In this document: positions 32,999-42,120 of the stretch, in pieces | Layout: every line of letters begins with the position of its first letter | How positions within the stretch are numbered: the first letter of the stretch is position 1 | Assembly: GCA_002279935.1 (NCBI GenBank) | Contig: NCCZ01000008.1 | Location: 21,998-85,997, forward strand | Direction: 5' to 3' | DNA: 64,000 nt | DNA from: Hyphomicrobium sp. 12-62-95 | Lineage (GTDB): Bacteria > Pseudomonadota > Alphaproteobacteria > Rhizobiales > Hyphomicrobiaceae | The notes under the pieces: generated by a model | What the model was told of the DNA's origin: nothing | Database searches by the model: none | Seen by the model: only the letters and a program-made list of their open reading frames with translations | Made by a program: the position numbers and the translations under genes

Positions 32999-33011
32999 TC
33001 CGGAGCCCTTG

Positions 33012-34460
33012 ATGGACACGCTCGCCTCATACGCCCCAGCCCTGCCGGAGATCGTGCTCGCGGCCGGCGCGATGCTTTTGTTGATGCTCGGCGTGTTTCG
33101 TGAGGACACGGCGCGGACGGGGCGTTCGATCGGCTGGCTGTCGATCGGGCTGATGGCGATTGTCGCGCTGCTGGTCGGATGGGGCGGGGCGGACCGCGTC
33201 GAGCTTTTCGATGGCGCTTATGTTTCGGATGCGTTTTCGCGGTTTTCGAAGATCCTGATTTTGGCTGCCGCGGCGGCATCCTTGCTCTTGAGCTTTGGAT
33301 ATTTCGAACGCGCGAAGATCATGAAGTTCGAGATCCCGGTGATCGTGCTGCTGTCGACCATCGGCATGTTCATGATGGTGTCGGCGAACGACCTGATTTC
33401 GCTGTATCTGGGCCTCGAATTGATGAGCCTCGCACTCTACGTGCTGGCGGCGGTGCGGCGCGATTCGCTGCGTTCCTCGGAGTCGGGTCTCAAGTATTTC
33501 GTTCTGGGTGCGTTGTCGTCGGGGATGCTGCTTTACGGCGCGTCGCTGATTTACGGGTTCACCGGGACGACGTCGTTCACGGCACTGGCGGCGGCGCTGA
33601 AGGATGGGGCTGGGGCGCAGAATGTCGGGTTGATCGTTGGGCTTGTATTCCTTCTTGTGGGCCTCGCATTCAAGATCTCGGCGGTTCCGTTCCATATGTG
33701 GACGCCGGACGTGTACGAGGGCGCCCCGACGCCGGTGACGGCGTTCTTTGCTGGCGCGCCGAAGGTGGCTGCTGTCGCGCTGCTCTTGCGCGTTCTGCAT
33801 GACGCCTTCCCGGGCATGCTCTTCCAGTGGCAGCAGATCATTGTGTTCCTGTCGGTGGCGTCGATGCTGCTGGGATCGTTCGCGGCGATCGGGCAGACGA
33901 GCATCAAGCGGCTGTTGGCGTTCTCGTCGATTGCCAACGTCGGGTTCATTCTGATCGGTCTGGCCGCGGGGACGGAGTACGGCGTTTCGTCGGTGCTGAT
34001 CTATCTGGCGATCTATGTGGTGATGACGCTCGGCAGCTTCGCGGTGGTGCTCGCCATGCGGCGCAAGGACGAGATGGACGAGACGATCCAGTCGCTTGCG
34101 GGGCTGTCGCAGACGAACCTGCCAATGGCGGTGGCGTTCGCGGCCCTTCTGTTCTCGATGGCCGGCATTCCGCCGCTGGCGGGGTTCTTTGCCAAATTCT
34201 ATGTGTTCGACGCGGCGATCAAGGCAGGGCTGACGCCTCTGGTCGTGGTCGGTGCGCTCTCCAGCGTCGTTGGCGCATTTTACTATCTGCGCGTCGTGAA
34301 GATCATGTTCTTCGATGAGCCGGCCGATAAGTTCTCGCCGGCTGATGCGGGCGTGCGGTGGGTGCTCGGGCTTTCGGCGGCGTTGGTCATCTTTTACGTC
34401 GTCTATCCGGCCCCTCTTATCGATGCTGCCAATGCGGCGGCGCGCGCACTCGTGCCCTGA
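33012..34460 (+). CDS. nuoN: NADH-quinone oxidoreductase subunit N
   Basis: Third antiporter-like subunit, closest to the quinone module. 482 residues, 14 helices. Landmarks are [20 protein letters not shown]-type sequence (residues about 217-235) and [20 protein letters not shown]. The ATG at 33012 gives [20 protein letters not shown]; the in-frame codon at 32943 lies inside nuoM. It completes the 14-subunit set. Its stop is followed three bases later by birA. Confidence 0.97.
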   Translation: [482 protein letters not shown]

Positions 34461-34463
34461 GGC

Positions 34464-35231
34464 ATGTCTGGTCTTCACCCGTGGCCGCCGCTCGATCAGC
34501 GCAGCCTGCATCTGGCGGAGGCCGGTTCCACCAACAGTGAGGCGATGCGGCTGGCGGGCGAGGGCGTGCCTAGCGGCACCTGGGTGATCGCGGACCGGCA
34601 AACGGCGGGGCGAGGGCGCTCAGGGCGTGCGTGGCAGTCTCCGGCGGGGAATCTTCACGCCAGTCTGGTTCTCAGGGACGTCTTCCCGCTGGAAAAGGCG
34701 GCGCAGCTGGCGCTCGTCAGCGGCGTGGCCGTGCATGCGGCGGTGAATGCTGCGGCAGGGGCGGCGCTGGATGGGCAGCTCGCGCTCAAATGGCCCAACG
34801 ATATTCTGCTCGGACGCAGCAAACTGGGCGGGATTCTGGTTGAAAGCAGCGTCATGCGACGGGATCAGGGGGCGCTGGCAGTGATCGGGGTCGGGCTCAA
34901 TCTGGCCCATCACCCGGACCTGGAGGACCGGCCCGCGACCGATCTTTCTGCGCACGGTGCGTCGATTGCTCCGTTGAATTTCCTTCCCCTTTTGGACCGG
35001 AGCATGCAGGAATGGATTTCGAATTGGGCGTCGGGTGAGGGATTTGCCGCCGTGCGTCACGCATGGCTCGCGCGATCCCTGCCGCTGGGCGCAGGTCTTA
35101 TGGTCCATTCCGGGCAAGGGATCGTGAAGGGCGTGTTCGCCGGGCTCGACCCCGATGGAGCGCTTCTGCTCACGCTTCCGTCCGGAACCTTGCAGACGGT
35201 GACGTTTGGCGACGTGGCGCTCTCGGGTTGA
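34464..35231 (+). CDS. birA: Biotin--[acetyl-CoA-carboxylase] ligase
   Basis: Activates biotin as biotinyl-AMP and attaches it to the carboxyl carrier protein and other biotin enzymes. 255 residues; the biotinyl-binding loop is TAGRGRSGRAWQSPAGNLHA and the catalytic lysine region is LALKWPNDILLGRSKLGGIL. It lacks the N-terminal DNA-binding domain of the E. coli bifunctional repressor, so it is a class I ligase only. Placement after nuoN is the standard Hyphomicrobiales order. Confidence 0.93.
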   Translation: MSGLHPWPPLDQRSLHLAEAGSTNSEAMRLAGEGVPSGTWVIADRQTAGRGRSGRAWQSPAGNLHASLVLRDVFPLEKAAQLALVSGVAVHAAVNAAAGAALDGQLALKWPNDILLGRSKLGGILVESSVMRRDQGALAVIGVGLNLAHHPDLEDRPATDLSAHGASIAPLNFLPLLDRSMQEWISNWASGEGFAAVRHAWLARSLPLGAGLMVHSGQGIVKGVFAGLDPDGALLLTLPSGTLQTVTFGDVALSG

Positions 35232-35296
35232 GCGACCGCGGCGCATCTCGCGTTGTCCGGATGCCGGGGTTAACAACGGCGAGGGCTGAAGCGCGG

Positions 35297-36997
35297 ATGG
35301 CGAAGAACGGCAAAGGCGAGGGTAAGGGCCCCGAACTCGTGTTCGCGGCCTTAGGGGGCCTCGGCGAGGTGGGCATGAATGCCTACCTCTATGGCATTGG
35401 CCCAGCGGATAACCGCGAGTGGCTCATTGTTGATCTGGGGATCACTTTCCCCGAGGGCGAGGACGATCCGGGTGTGGATGTGATCCTGCCGGATGTGCGC
35501 TTTCTGGAGACGCAGAAGGCGCAGATCGCCGGGCTCATCATCACGCATGCGCACGAGGATCACATCGGTGCGGTGCTGGAATTGTGGCCTCGGCTGCAGT
35601 GCCCGGTTTATGTGACGCCGTTTACGGCCGGTATGCTCAAGTCGAAGATGGCCGACTACGGGCGCGGGCGCGACATGCCGATGAAGGTCGTGCCGCTGGA
35701 TAGCCGCTTCAAGGCGGGGTCGTTCGATATCGAGTTGGTGAGCGTTGCGCATTCGGTGCCGGAAACGAGCGGGGTCGTGCTGCGCACGCCGTTGGGCACG
35801 GTTTATCACACGGCCGACTGGAAGATCGACGCAACACCTTACATCGGGCAGCCGGCCGAGCCGGCGCGGTTGGCAGCGCTCGGCGATGAGGGTGTACTGG
35901 CGCTCGTTTGCGATTCCACCAATGCGATGCGCGAAGGTGAGAGCCCGAGCGAGACGGAGGTTGCCGCAAGCTTGGCGCAGATCGTGGCCAACGCGCCGTT
36001 CCGCGTGGTTGTGACGACGTTCTCGTCGAACGTTGCGCGCATCAAGGCCTGCTATGAGGCGGCGCGGGCGTCGGGCCGTAAGCTCGTTGTGGCGGGCCGC
36101 GCGCTGCACCGGGTGATACAGGTTGCAATCGAGACGGGCTATTTGCCCAAGGACTTCATGTGGTCCGATCAGCAGCAGTTCAAATACATGAAGCGCGAAG
36201 AGGTCGTGCTGCTGTGTACGGGTAGCCAGGGCGAGCCCCGGGCCGCGATGGCGAAGATCGCGGAGTTCGAGCATCCGGAGGTGTCGCTCGATAAGGGCGA
36301 TCTGGTGCTGTTCTCATCGCGCGCCATTCCGGGCAATGAGAAGGGCATCGGGCACATCCAGAATTCGCTGGTGCGCATGGGGTGCCATATCCTCACCGAC
36401 AGCGACGCGCTGATCCATGTGACCGGGCATCCGCGGCGCGGTGAGTTGAAGCAGATGTATGGCTGGATCCGGCCGAAGATCGTGGTGCCCATGCATGGCG
36501 AGGCGCGGCATCTGATGGCGAATGCGGACTTGGCCCGATCTCTGGGCGTCGGCGAAGTTGTGCCGGCGTTCAACGGCGAGATGGTGCGTCTGGCGCCGGG
36601 ACCGGCGCGCAAGATCGACGATGTGCCCGTCGGGCGGCTGTTCCGCGACGGCAATCTGTTGGTGCCGGAAGGCGAGGGGCCGGTGCGTGAGCGGCGCAAG
36701 CTGGCGTTTGTCGGCATCGTCGTGGCGAGCGTGGTGCTGTCGCGCAAGGGCGAACTGGTCGCCGATCCGATTGTGGAACTGGACGGCGTGCCGATCGAGG
36801 ATGCGGAGGGCGAGAGCATGCTCGACCTCGCCTATGACGCCCTGGAGGGGACGTTGAAGTCCATCCCGCCGGCGCGGCGGCGCGATCCCGACCTGGTCGA
36901 AGAGGCGCTGCGCAAGTCGTTGCGGGCGGTGATCAATCAGGCCTGGGGCAAGAAGCCGATCTGCAAGGTGATGGTGTCGGTGGTCGATACGCGCTGA
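35297..36997 (+). CDS. rnj: Ribonuclease J (metallo-beta-lactamase/beta-CASP nuclease)
   Basis: Endo- and 5'-3' exoribonuclease for mRNA turnover and rRNA maturation. 566 residues. The zinc-binding motif is T-H84-A-H86-E-D88-H89, and the beta-CASP part follows with VTTFSSNVARIKACYEAARA and VTGHPRRGELKQMYGWIRPK. The ATG at 35297 starts MAKNGKGEGKGPELVFAALG; the open frame back to 35063 runs through birA and is discarded. It follows birA by 65 bases. Confidence 0.95.
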   Translation: MAKNGKGEGKGPELVFAALGGLGEVGMNAYLYGIGPADNREWLIVDLGITFPEGEDDPGVDVILPDVRFLETQKAQIAGLIITHAHEDHIGAVLELWPRLQCPVYVTPFTAGMLKSKMADYGRGRDMPMKVVPLDSRFKAGSFDIELVSVAHSVPETSGVVLRTPLGTVYHTADWKIDATPYIGQPAEPARLAALGDEGVLALVCDSTNAMREGESPSETEVAASLAQIVANAPFRVVVTTFSSNVARIKACYEAARASGRKLVVAGRALHRVIQVAIETGYLPKDFMWSDQQQFKYMKREEVVLLCTGSQGEPRAAMAKIAEFEHPEVSLDKGDLVLFSSRAIPGNEKGIGHIQNSLVRMGCHILTDSDALIHVTGHPRRGELKQMYGWIRPKIVVPMHGEARHLMANADLARSLGVGEVVPAFNGEMVRLAPGPARKIDDVPVGRLFRDGNLLVPEGEGPVRERRKLAFVGIVVASVVLSRKGELVADPIVELDGVPIEDAEGESMLDLAYDALEGTLKSIPPARRRDPDLVEEALRKSLRAVINQAWGKKPICKVMVSVVDTR

Positions 36998-37091
36998 GAC
37001 GGTGCGGGGACACTTGTGGTCGGGGGGTGGAAACCTCAAGGGCCACACGCTAGATAGCGGCAGGAAACACTCTTCGGAAAGGGCAAGGGAC

Positions 37092-37496
37092 ATGATCGGA
37101 CGGCTCAATCATGTGGCGATCGCGGTGCGCGACTTGAACGCGGCGGTTGCGACCTACAAAAATGCGCTGGGGGCCAAGGTGACCGATGCGACGCCGCAGC
37201 CGGAGCATGGCGTGACGGTCGTGTTTGTGGAACTGCCCAATACCAAGATCGAGTTTCTGGAGCCGCTGGGTGAGAATTCGCCGATCGCGAAATTCCTGGA
37301 GCGCAATCCGGACGGTGGCATTCACCACCTCTGCTACGAGGTGGACGACATCCTGGCGGCGCGGGATCAGTTGAAAGCGCAGGGCGCGCGGGTGCTGGGC
37401 GACGGCAACCCGAAGATCGGTGCGCATGGCAAGCCGGTGCTGTTCCTGCATCCGAAGGATTTTCTGGGCACGCTGACGGAACTGGAGCAGGTCTAA
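37092..37496 (+). CDS. mce: Methylmalonyl-CoA epimerase
   Basis: Interconverts (2R)- and (2S)-methylmalonyl-CoA in propionyl-CoA metabolism. 134 residues of the vicinal-oxygen-chelate fold. The metal ligands are in NHVAIAVRDL (first His), GGIHHLCYEV (second His) and GTLTELEQ (Glu). The ATG at 37092 has AAGGGA at 37085-37090; the in-frame codon at 37002 is too early. It follows rnj in the conserved order. Confidence 0.95.
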   Translation: MIGRLNHVAIAVRDLNAAVATYKNALGAKVTDATPQPEHGVTVVFVELPNTKIEFLEPLGENSPIAKFLERNPDGGIHHLCYEVDDILAARDQLKAQGARVLGDGNPKIGAHGKPVLFLHPKDFLGTLTELEQV

Positions 37497-37499
37497 GTC

Positions 37500-37790
37500 A
37501 TGACCATCGCGCTCGCGCTTGCCCTGTTTTTCATGATCTGGTGGCTGGTGCTGTTCGCAGTGCTGCCGTTCGGGGTCGTGACGCAGGACGAAAACGCGGA
37601 TGTTGTACCGGGGACACCCGGGAGCGCGCCTGCGCGGTTCAACCTGCGAAAGGTCTTCCTGATCAATACCGTTGTGGCTACCGTCGTCTTTGCGGTCGTG
37701 TGGACGGCGTTGGAGAACAATTGGCTCGGCACCAAGCCGCCGGTCGAGGATGCTCCGGCCGTGCTGCGGATGGCACCGCCGCCTGGTTAG
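37500..37790 (+). CDS. DUF1467 family membrane protein
   Basis: 96 residues with two transmembrane helices flanking a short loop. The family signature is MIWWLVLFAVLPFGVVTQDE at the N-terminus. Function is unknown; the gene is a constant neighbour of mce and proS in Hyphomicrobiales. Its ATG lies three bases after the mce stop, so the two are co-transcribed. Confidence 0.92.
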   Translation: MTIALALALFFMIWWLVLFAVLPFGVVTQDENADVVPGTPGSAPARFNLRKVFLINTVVATVVFAVVWTALENNWLGTKPPVEDAPAVLRMAPPPG

Positions 37791-37883
37791 GGGTGGGCGT
37801 GCCTGCCGCGCCTGTCGTGTGTCCCCGGGGGGTGTGGCGCGCGGTAGGATGGCGCGTTGGTGTTGAGCGTGGGGCGGAACGGT

Positions 37884-38681
37884 ATGCGTTGGGGCATGAG
37901 GGGATTGGCGCGGATCGCGTGGGCGATGATCGCGCTTGTTGCGGCGGGTCCGGTATCGGCTGCCGAATTGCGCATCGAATTCCGAGAATTGGCGGCGATC
38001 GCGCAGCAGGCGCTGGGCGGGGCGACACTCCGGCTGCACAATGCGCCGGCGAGTGGCGTGCTCGATTTCTCGCAGGGGTCTTTCGTTTCGATTGGATCTA
38101 CGCAGGTGCCGGTGAGCGTGCCCGTGCGCACGTTTCCGATCGCCGGCGGGACCTACGCCTACTATGTCAACGATATCAGTTCGACGGGTGTCGCGTTCGA
38201 GGCGGTGCCGGGTGCGGTGCGGCTGACGCTCAGGTTCGAGAGCGATGGGCCGGAGTTGTTCGGGCGGTGCCGATCGGGGATTTGCGCGCCCATGAACGCG
38301 TTGCCGCGGATCGAGTGGAGCGATGCCTCGGTCTCGATCGATCTGGCGCCGGTGGGCTTGGGGGATAGTTTGTCTCTCGAAGCCAAGGCGGTGAAGATCG
38401 GGGGCACTTTTGCGCCGTCGTGTTCGCCGAGTGCGGCACTGATTTCGGGCGGGATCTGCAAATCGGTGCTGTCGAAGGCGCGGCAAGCGATTGCGAAATT
38501 GCGCGGGGATCTCGACGGCATGCTGCGCGGGCAGATGAACAAGCCGGAAATCCAGGCCAAGATCGCGGGCGAGTTGAAAAAACGGCTGGTGCTGGGGCCG
38601 GCAGGCGAATTGAAGATCCGGTCGGTCAGCGTGAACGATGCGGCGGTGACGATCTCGTTTTGTCTTGCGTGCGCTAGCTGA
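37884..38681 (+). CDS. Hypothetical secreted protein
   Basis: About 265 residues, unrecognised. It begins with a basic stretch and a hydrophobic Sec signal (GLARIAWAMIALVAAGPVSA, cleavage probably after VSA), then predicted beta-rich sequence; Cys pairs occur in CRSGIC and CLAC, suggesting disulfides in the periplasm. The start is uncertain: ATGs at 37884 and 37896 both fit the signal peptide, and an earlier TTG/GTG pair lies at 37857-37860. It ends four bases from the convergent Clp-N/DUF4332-like gene. Confidence 0.65.
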   Translation: MRWGMRGLARIAWAMIALVAAGPVSAAELRIEFRELAAIAQQALGGATLRLHNAPASGVLDFSQGSFVSIGSTQVPVSVPVRTFPIAGGTYAYYVNDISSTGVAFEAVPGAVRLTLRFESDGPELFGRCRSGICAPMNALPRIEWSDASVSIDLAPVGLGDSLSLEAKAVKIGGTFAPSCSPSAALISGGICKSVLSKARQAIAKLRGDLDGMLRGQMNKPEIQAKIAGELKKRLVLGPAGELKIRSVSVNDAAVTISFCLACAS

Positions 38682-38685
38682 GCTA

Positions 38686-40122
38686 TTAAGCGGCGGCGCG
38701 GGCGGGTTCGGCATCGGCAGCGTTGTGGAGCCAGCGCATGATGCGCTCCATGTCCGGGGGCGGGGCAGAGCGGAGTACGCTCTGACCGTCGCGGGTGGTG
38801 GCGAATTTCAGAATCGCCGCGCACAGGATGCTGGGTTCGGCGGCGACGATGCGGTCCAGGTCTGGGTAGCCTGAGCCGACAAGAAGCTGGGCGTGGGTGC
38901 CGCGCAGGAATGGTACCGTGCAGACGAGGCGGGCTTGCGCCTGCCAATCGCGGACGCGCTGGGCGGTGATGAATTTGGCGCGCGCGGCGCTGGAGACGGC
39001 TTCCGCGTCGGCTGCAAGCAGATCGCGGACGGTTGCAAGGCCAGCGTCGATCAATCGTCCGGCCGTCTTCGGGCCGATGGAGGGCGCGCGTTCGATGTGG
39101 TCATCGAGGGCGAGGAAGAAGCGCTTGGCGGTATCGCCCGTGGCGAGATCATCGTTGCGCTCGACTTCATCGGGTTTGAAGGCGCGTTCCCGTGATTCGC
39201 CGTTGCTGGTCCGGCGTTGTGACCAGGATCGGGTTGCACCGTTGCTTTCGCCATTGGTCGCGGCTTGACGCTCGCTTTGACGATTACGGCGGCGGCGTGC
39301 CTGTTCCTGGCGCTGGCGCAGGTGGCGGCGCATGTGGACGCGATCTGTGGTCGATTGGGTGGAGAGAACGTGGGTGACGGGGTCATAGCTCTGGCCGCGT
39401 GCGCTGGTGCGTGCGGAGGTGGATTGGGTCGATCGGCTGCGGGATGATGTGTTGGCACTGACTGCCGCGCGCAAGGCGGCGAGTTCTGATTCCTGGCGGT
39501 CGAGGCGGGCCAGGAGGGCTGCGAGTGTGGCCTGATCGGTGGATGCGCTGCTGTGTGCGGTGGTCGGGTTGGTGGAAACGTGCGGCGGCGCGGTGGTGAG
39601 GAGGCCGTTCAATGGGACGGCGTGACTGGATGGGCTTTGGGCTGTCTGGATCGTGTGCCGGGGCTCGTTCGCGCTGATGTCAATTCGGGTGGCTGAGAGT
39701 TGGGCGAGAAGGCCGGCGATGTCGGTAAGGCTGGCGTGCGTGCGGCCGTCGCGGATGGCGCGGGCTTCGGCGCGGGTCAGGAGCGCTTTCAGTTCGGCCG
39801 AGGCGGTGACGGGGGCTGAACCCTGGCGACGATCTGCGCGGGTGAGCCAGCGGGCTGAGGCCGCGGCCATGGAGGCAGGGTCCAGGCTTAGTTGCCAGAA
39901 GATGGTTTGCGCCTCAGGGGTGCGGGCCAGTACGCTGATGAGATGGGCGACATCGACGTGGGCGTGGCCGATGGCATCGGCTTCGGCGAACGCCTGATTG
40001 CAGACGTTCAGCACAGTCTCCTCAACCTGCAGCGTGAGGCTGCGGGTTGCTTGAAGGGCTTGGCCGCAGCAGGCGCAGGTGTGGGCCGGGTCGCGGCCGT
40101 CGCTGAACATTGGCATATCCAT
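38686..40122 (-). CDS. Clp N-domain/DUF4332-like fusion protein of unknown function
   Basis: 478 residues with three parts. A Cys-rich start (C16, C18, C19) precedes a region resembling two Clp N-terminal repeats: AIGHAHVDVAHLISVLARTP and LLTRAEARAIRDGRTHASLT (about residues 30-145). A Ser/Thr/Arg/Gln-rich linker of roughly 190 residues looks disordered. The C-terminal part (about 350-465) resembles DUF4332: a helix-hairpin-helix APSIGPKTAGRLIDAGLATV, then VRDWQAQARLVCTVPFLRG. No AAA+ ATPase motif is present, so it is not a chaperone itself; an adaptor role is speculative. It is divergent from proS. Confidence 0.75.
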   Translation of the reverse strand: MDMPMFSDGRDPAHTCACCGQALQATRSLTLQVEETVLNVCNQAFAEADAIGHAHVDVAHLISVLARTPEAQTIFWQLSLDPASMAAASARWLTRADRRQGSAPVTASAELKALLTRAEARAIRDGRTHASLTDIAGLLAQLSATRIDISANEPRHTIQTAQSPSSHAVPLNGLLTTAPPHVSTNPTTAHSSASTDQATLAALLARLDRQESELAALRAAVSANTSSRSRSTQSTSARTSARGQSYDPVTHVLSTQSTTDRVHMRRHLRQRQEQARRRRNRQSERQAATNGESNGATRSWSQRRTSNGESRERAFKPDEVERNDDLATGDTAKRFFLALDDHIERAPSIGPKTAGRLIDAGLATVRDLLAADAEAVSSAARAKFITAQRVRDWQAQARLVCTVPFLRGTHAQLLVGSGYPDLDRIVAAEPSILCAAILKFATTRDGQSVLRSAPPPDMERIMRWLHNAADAEPARAAA

Positions 40123-40422
40123 GGATTAATCCCGGGCGACGATACGCCGAGTCTCCGTGGGCTGTTTTTCGCTCATCCACAGGCGTTTGCGGTCGTGGAC
40201 AGGATTTCGGAGCCGGTGCGGTTGCGGGGCGGCCGGGGCTCAAGTTGCCGGGGGGCGGGAAGCCCGGTATGGACGGCGGGACCATCGCTCCGTCGAGTCG
40301 CGCGCCGGGGCTATTATGCCCACCAACATTCAGAGTCTTTGCGATGCAACTTATGTCTTGTGCGGTTCCCCGATCGACCGAAGCCCTAGCGGCTTTGCTG
40401 TGCTTACTGGCGGGGGCGCACC
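40123..40422 (+). other. Divergent intergenic region before proS
   Basis: 300 bases between the starts of two divergent genes; it must hold both promoters. No recognised site or gene was found. Confidence 0.4.
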
Positions 40423-41958
40423 ATGAGTAAGCGCGCGCTCAGTGTGACCCGGGAGCAGAGCTTTCCGGAGTGGTATCAGGAAGCGGTGCGCGACGGCGAC
40501 ATGGCCGAGCAGAGCCCCGTGCGCGGCTGCATGATCATCAAGCCGTGGGGCTGGGGCGTGTGGGAGCGCGTGCAGGCTGAGCTTGATCAGCGGATCAAGG
40601 ATACGGGACACGAGAACTGCTACTTCCCGCTGTTTATCCCGATGAGCTTCATCGCCAAGGAAGCGGAGCACGTCGAGGGCTTCGCCAAGGAGATGGCGGT
40701 TGTTACGCATCACCGGCTGAAGAACGAGGGCGGCAAGCTGGTGCTCGATCCGGACGCCAAGCTGGAAGAGCCGCTGATCGTGCGGCCGACGTCGGAGACG
40801 ATCATTGGCGATGCGTTTCAGCGCTGGGTAAAGAGCTATCGCGATCTTCCGTTGTTGATCAACCAGTGGGCGAACGTGGTGCGCTGGGAGATGCGGACGC
40901 GGTTGTTCCTGCGCACGGCGGAGTTTCTGTGGCAGGAGGGGCATACGGCGCACGCCGATCGCGAGGACGCGATGGCGGAGACGCGAAAGATGCTCGAGGT
41001 CTATCGCGAGTTTTCCGAGACGGTGCTCGCCATGCCCGTGATTGCTGGCGAAAAGCCCGCAAATGAACGGTTTCCGGGCGCCGACAACACGTATTCGATC
41101 GAAGCGATGATGCAGGACGGCAAGGCGTTGCAGGCCGGTACGTCGCACTATCTGGGTACGCATTTCGCCGAAGCGCAGAACATCCAGTTCCAGAACCAGG
41201 ATGGCAAGCTGACCTTCTGCCATACGACGAGCTGGGGCGTTTCCACGCGTCTTATCGGCGGCGTGATCATGAGCCATGGCGACGATGACGGCCTTCGGAT
41301 GCCGCCGAAGATCGCGCCGCGGCAGATTGTGATTGTGCCGATGCTGCGCGACAAGCCGGAGGACGCGGAACTCAAGGCATACTGCGCGGAGCTGGAAGCG
41401 GAATTGAAGGCGCAGGGCATTCGCGTGCTTGTCGATCTGAAGCCGATCAAATCGGCGGAGAAGCGGTGGAACTGGGTGCGCCGGGGTGCGCCGGTGATTA
41501 TCGAAATCGGCGGACGCGATGCGGCGGGCGGTAACGTGACCTTCATGCGGCGCGACAAGTTGCGCGACGGCGACAAGGTGATCTCGCATACGCAGGCGCG
41601 GGCGGAGTTCGTTACCGGTGCGAAGACGCTGCTGGAGGCCATTCAGTCGGTGCTCTACGCGGAAGCGAAGGCGCGGCTCGACGGGAACATCGTGACGACG
41701 ATGACGACGTTTGCCGATTTGGAGGCCTATTACGGAGCGTCGGCTGGCGATGACGAGGGTGGCGAGTTCAAGGGCTGGGCCGGTGTGATGTGGGCGAAGC
41801 CCGAAGGGGCGGCGCTCGAAGCTGTGGCGGAGCGGTTAAAAGCCTTGAAGCTGACGATCCGCAACGCGCCGCTGGAGCAGCCGCCGGTTGAGGGCAAGAC
41901 GTGTCTGTTCACCGGGGAACCGGCGAAGGAGTACGTGTTGATCGGGCGGTCGTACTAG
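40423..41958 (+). CDS. proS: Prolyl-tRNA synthetase, archaeal/eukaryal (type 3) form
   Basis: Charges tRNA-Pro. 511 residues. The sequence follows the short archaeal/eukaryotic-type architecture: VRGCMIIKPWGWGVWERVQA, IVRPTSETIIGDAFQRWVKS, LLINQWANVVRWEMRTRLFL, then HTTSWGVSTRLIGGVIMSHG, an anticodon-binding domain, and a C-terminus ending in Tyr. The editing insertion of long bacterial ProRS is absent. The gene occupies the position (after the DUF1467 gene, before lolC) where Hyphomicrobiales normally carry a bacterial-type proS, suggesting replacement in place. No ribosome-binding site stands out. Confidence 0.93.
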   Translation: MSKRALSVTREQSFPEWYQEAVRDGDMAEQSPVRGCMIIKPWGWGVWERVQAELDQRIKDTGHENCYFPLFIPMSFIAKEAEHVEGFAKEMAVVTHHRLKNEGGKLVLDPDAKLEEPLIVRPTSETIIGDAFQRWVKSYRDLPLLINQWANVVRWEMRTRLFLRTAEFLWQEGHTAHADREDAMAETRKMLEVYREFSETVLAMPVIAGEKPANERFPGADNTYSIEAMMQDGKALQAGTSHYLGTHFAEAQNIQFQNQDGKLTFCHTTSWGVSTRLIGGVIMSHGDDDGLRMPPKIAPRQIVIVPMLRDKPEDAELKAYCAELEAELKAQGIRVLVDLKPIKSAEKRWNWVRRGAPVIIEIGGRDAAGGNVTFMRRDKLRDGDKVISHTQARAEFVTGAKTLLEAIQSVLYAEAKARLDGNIVTTMTTFADLEAYYGASAGDDEGGEFKGWAGVMWAKPEGAALEAVAERLKALKLTIRNAPLEQPPVEGKTCLFTGEPAKEYVLIGRSY

Positions 41959-42120
41959 CGGGGGTGTCGCATTCGGGCCGGATGGCGCGTTGTTTCAATG
42001 CGTTGCGGACTGAGGGTGATGTAACGCAATCTGGCCCGATTGCAGGGATAGCGGTACGTGCATGTGGCCGGGGACGTCAGCAATTGGCGGGCCGGGGGGA
42101 CTTGAGGGAGCTTGCCGCGG

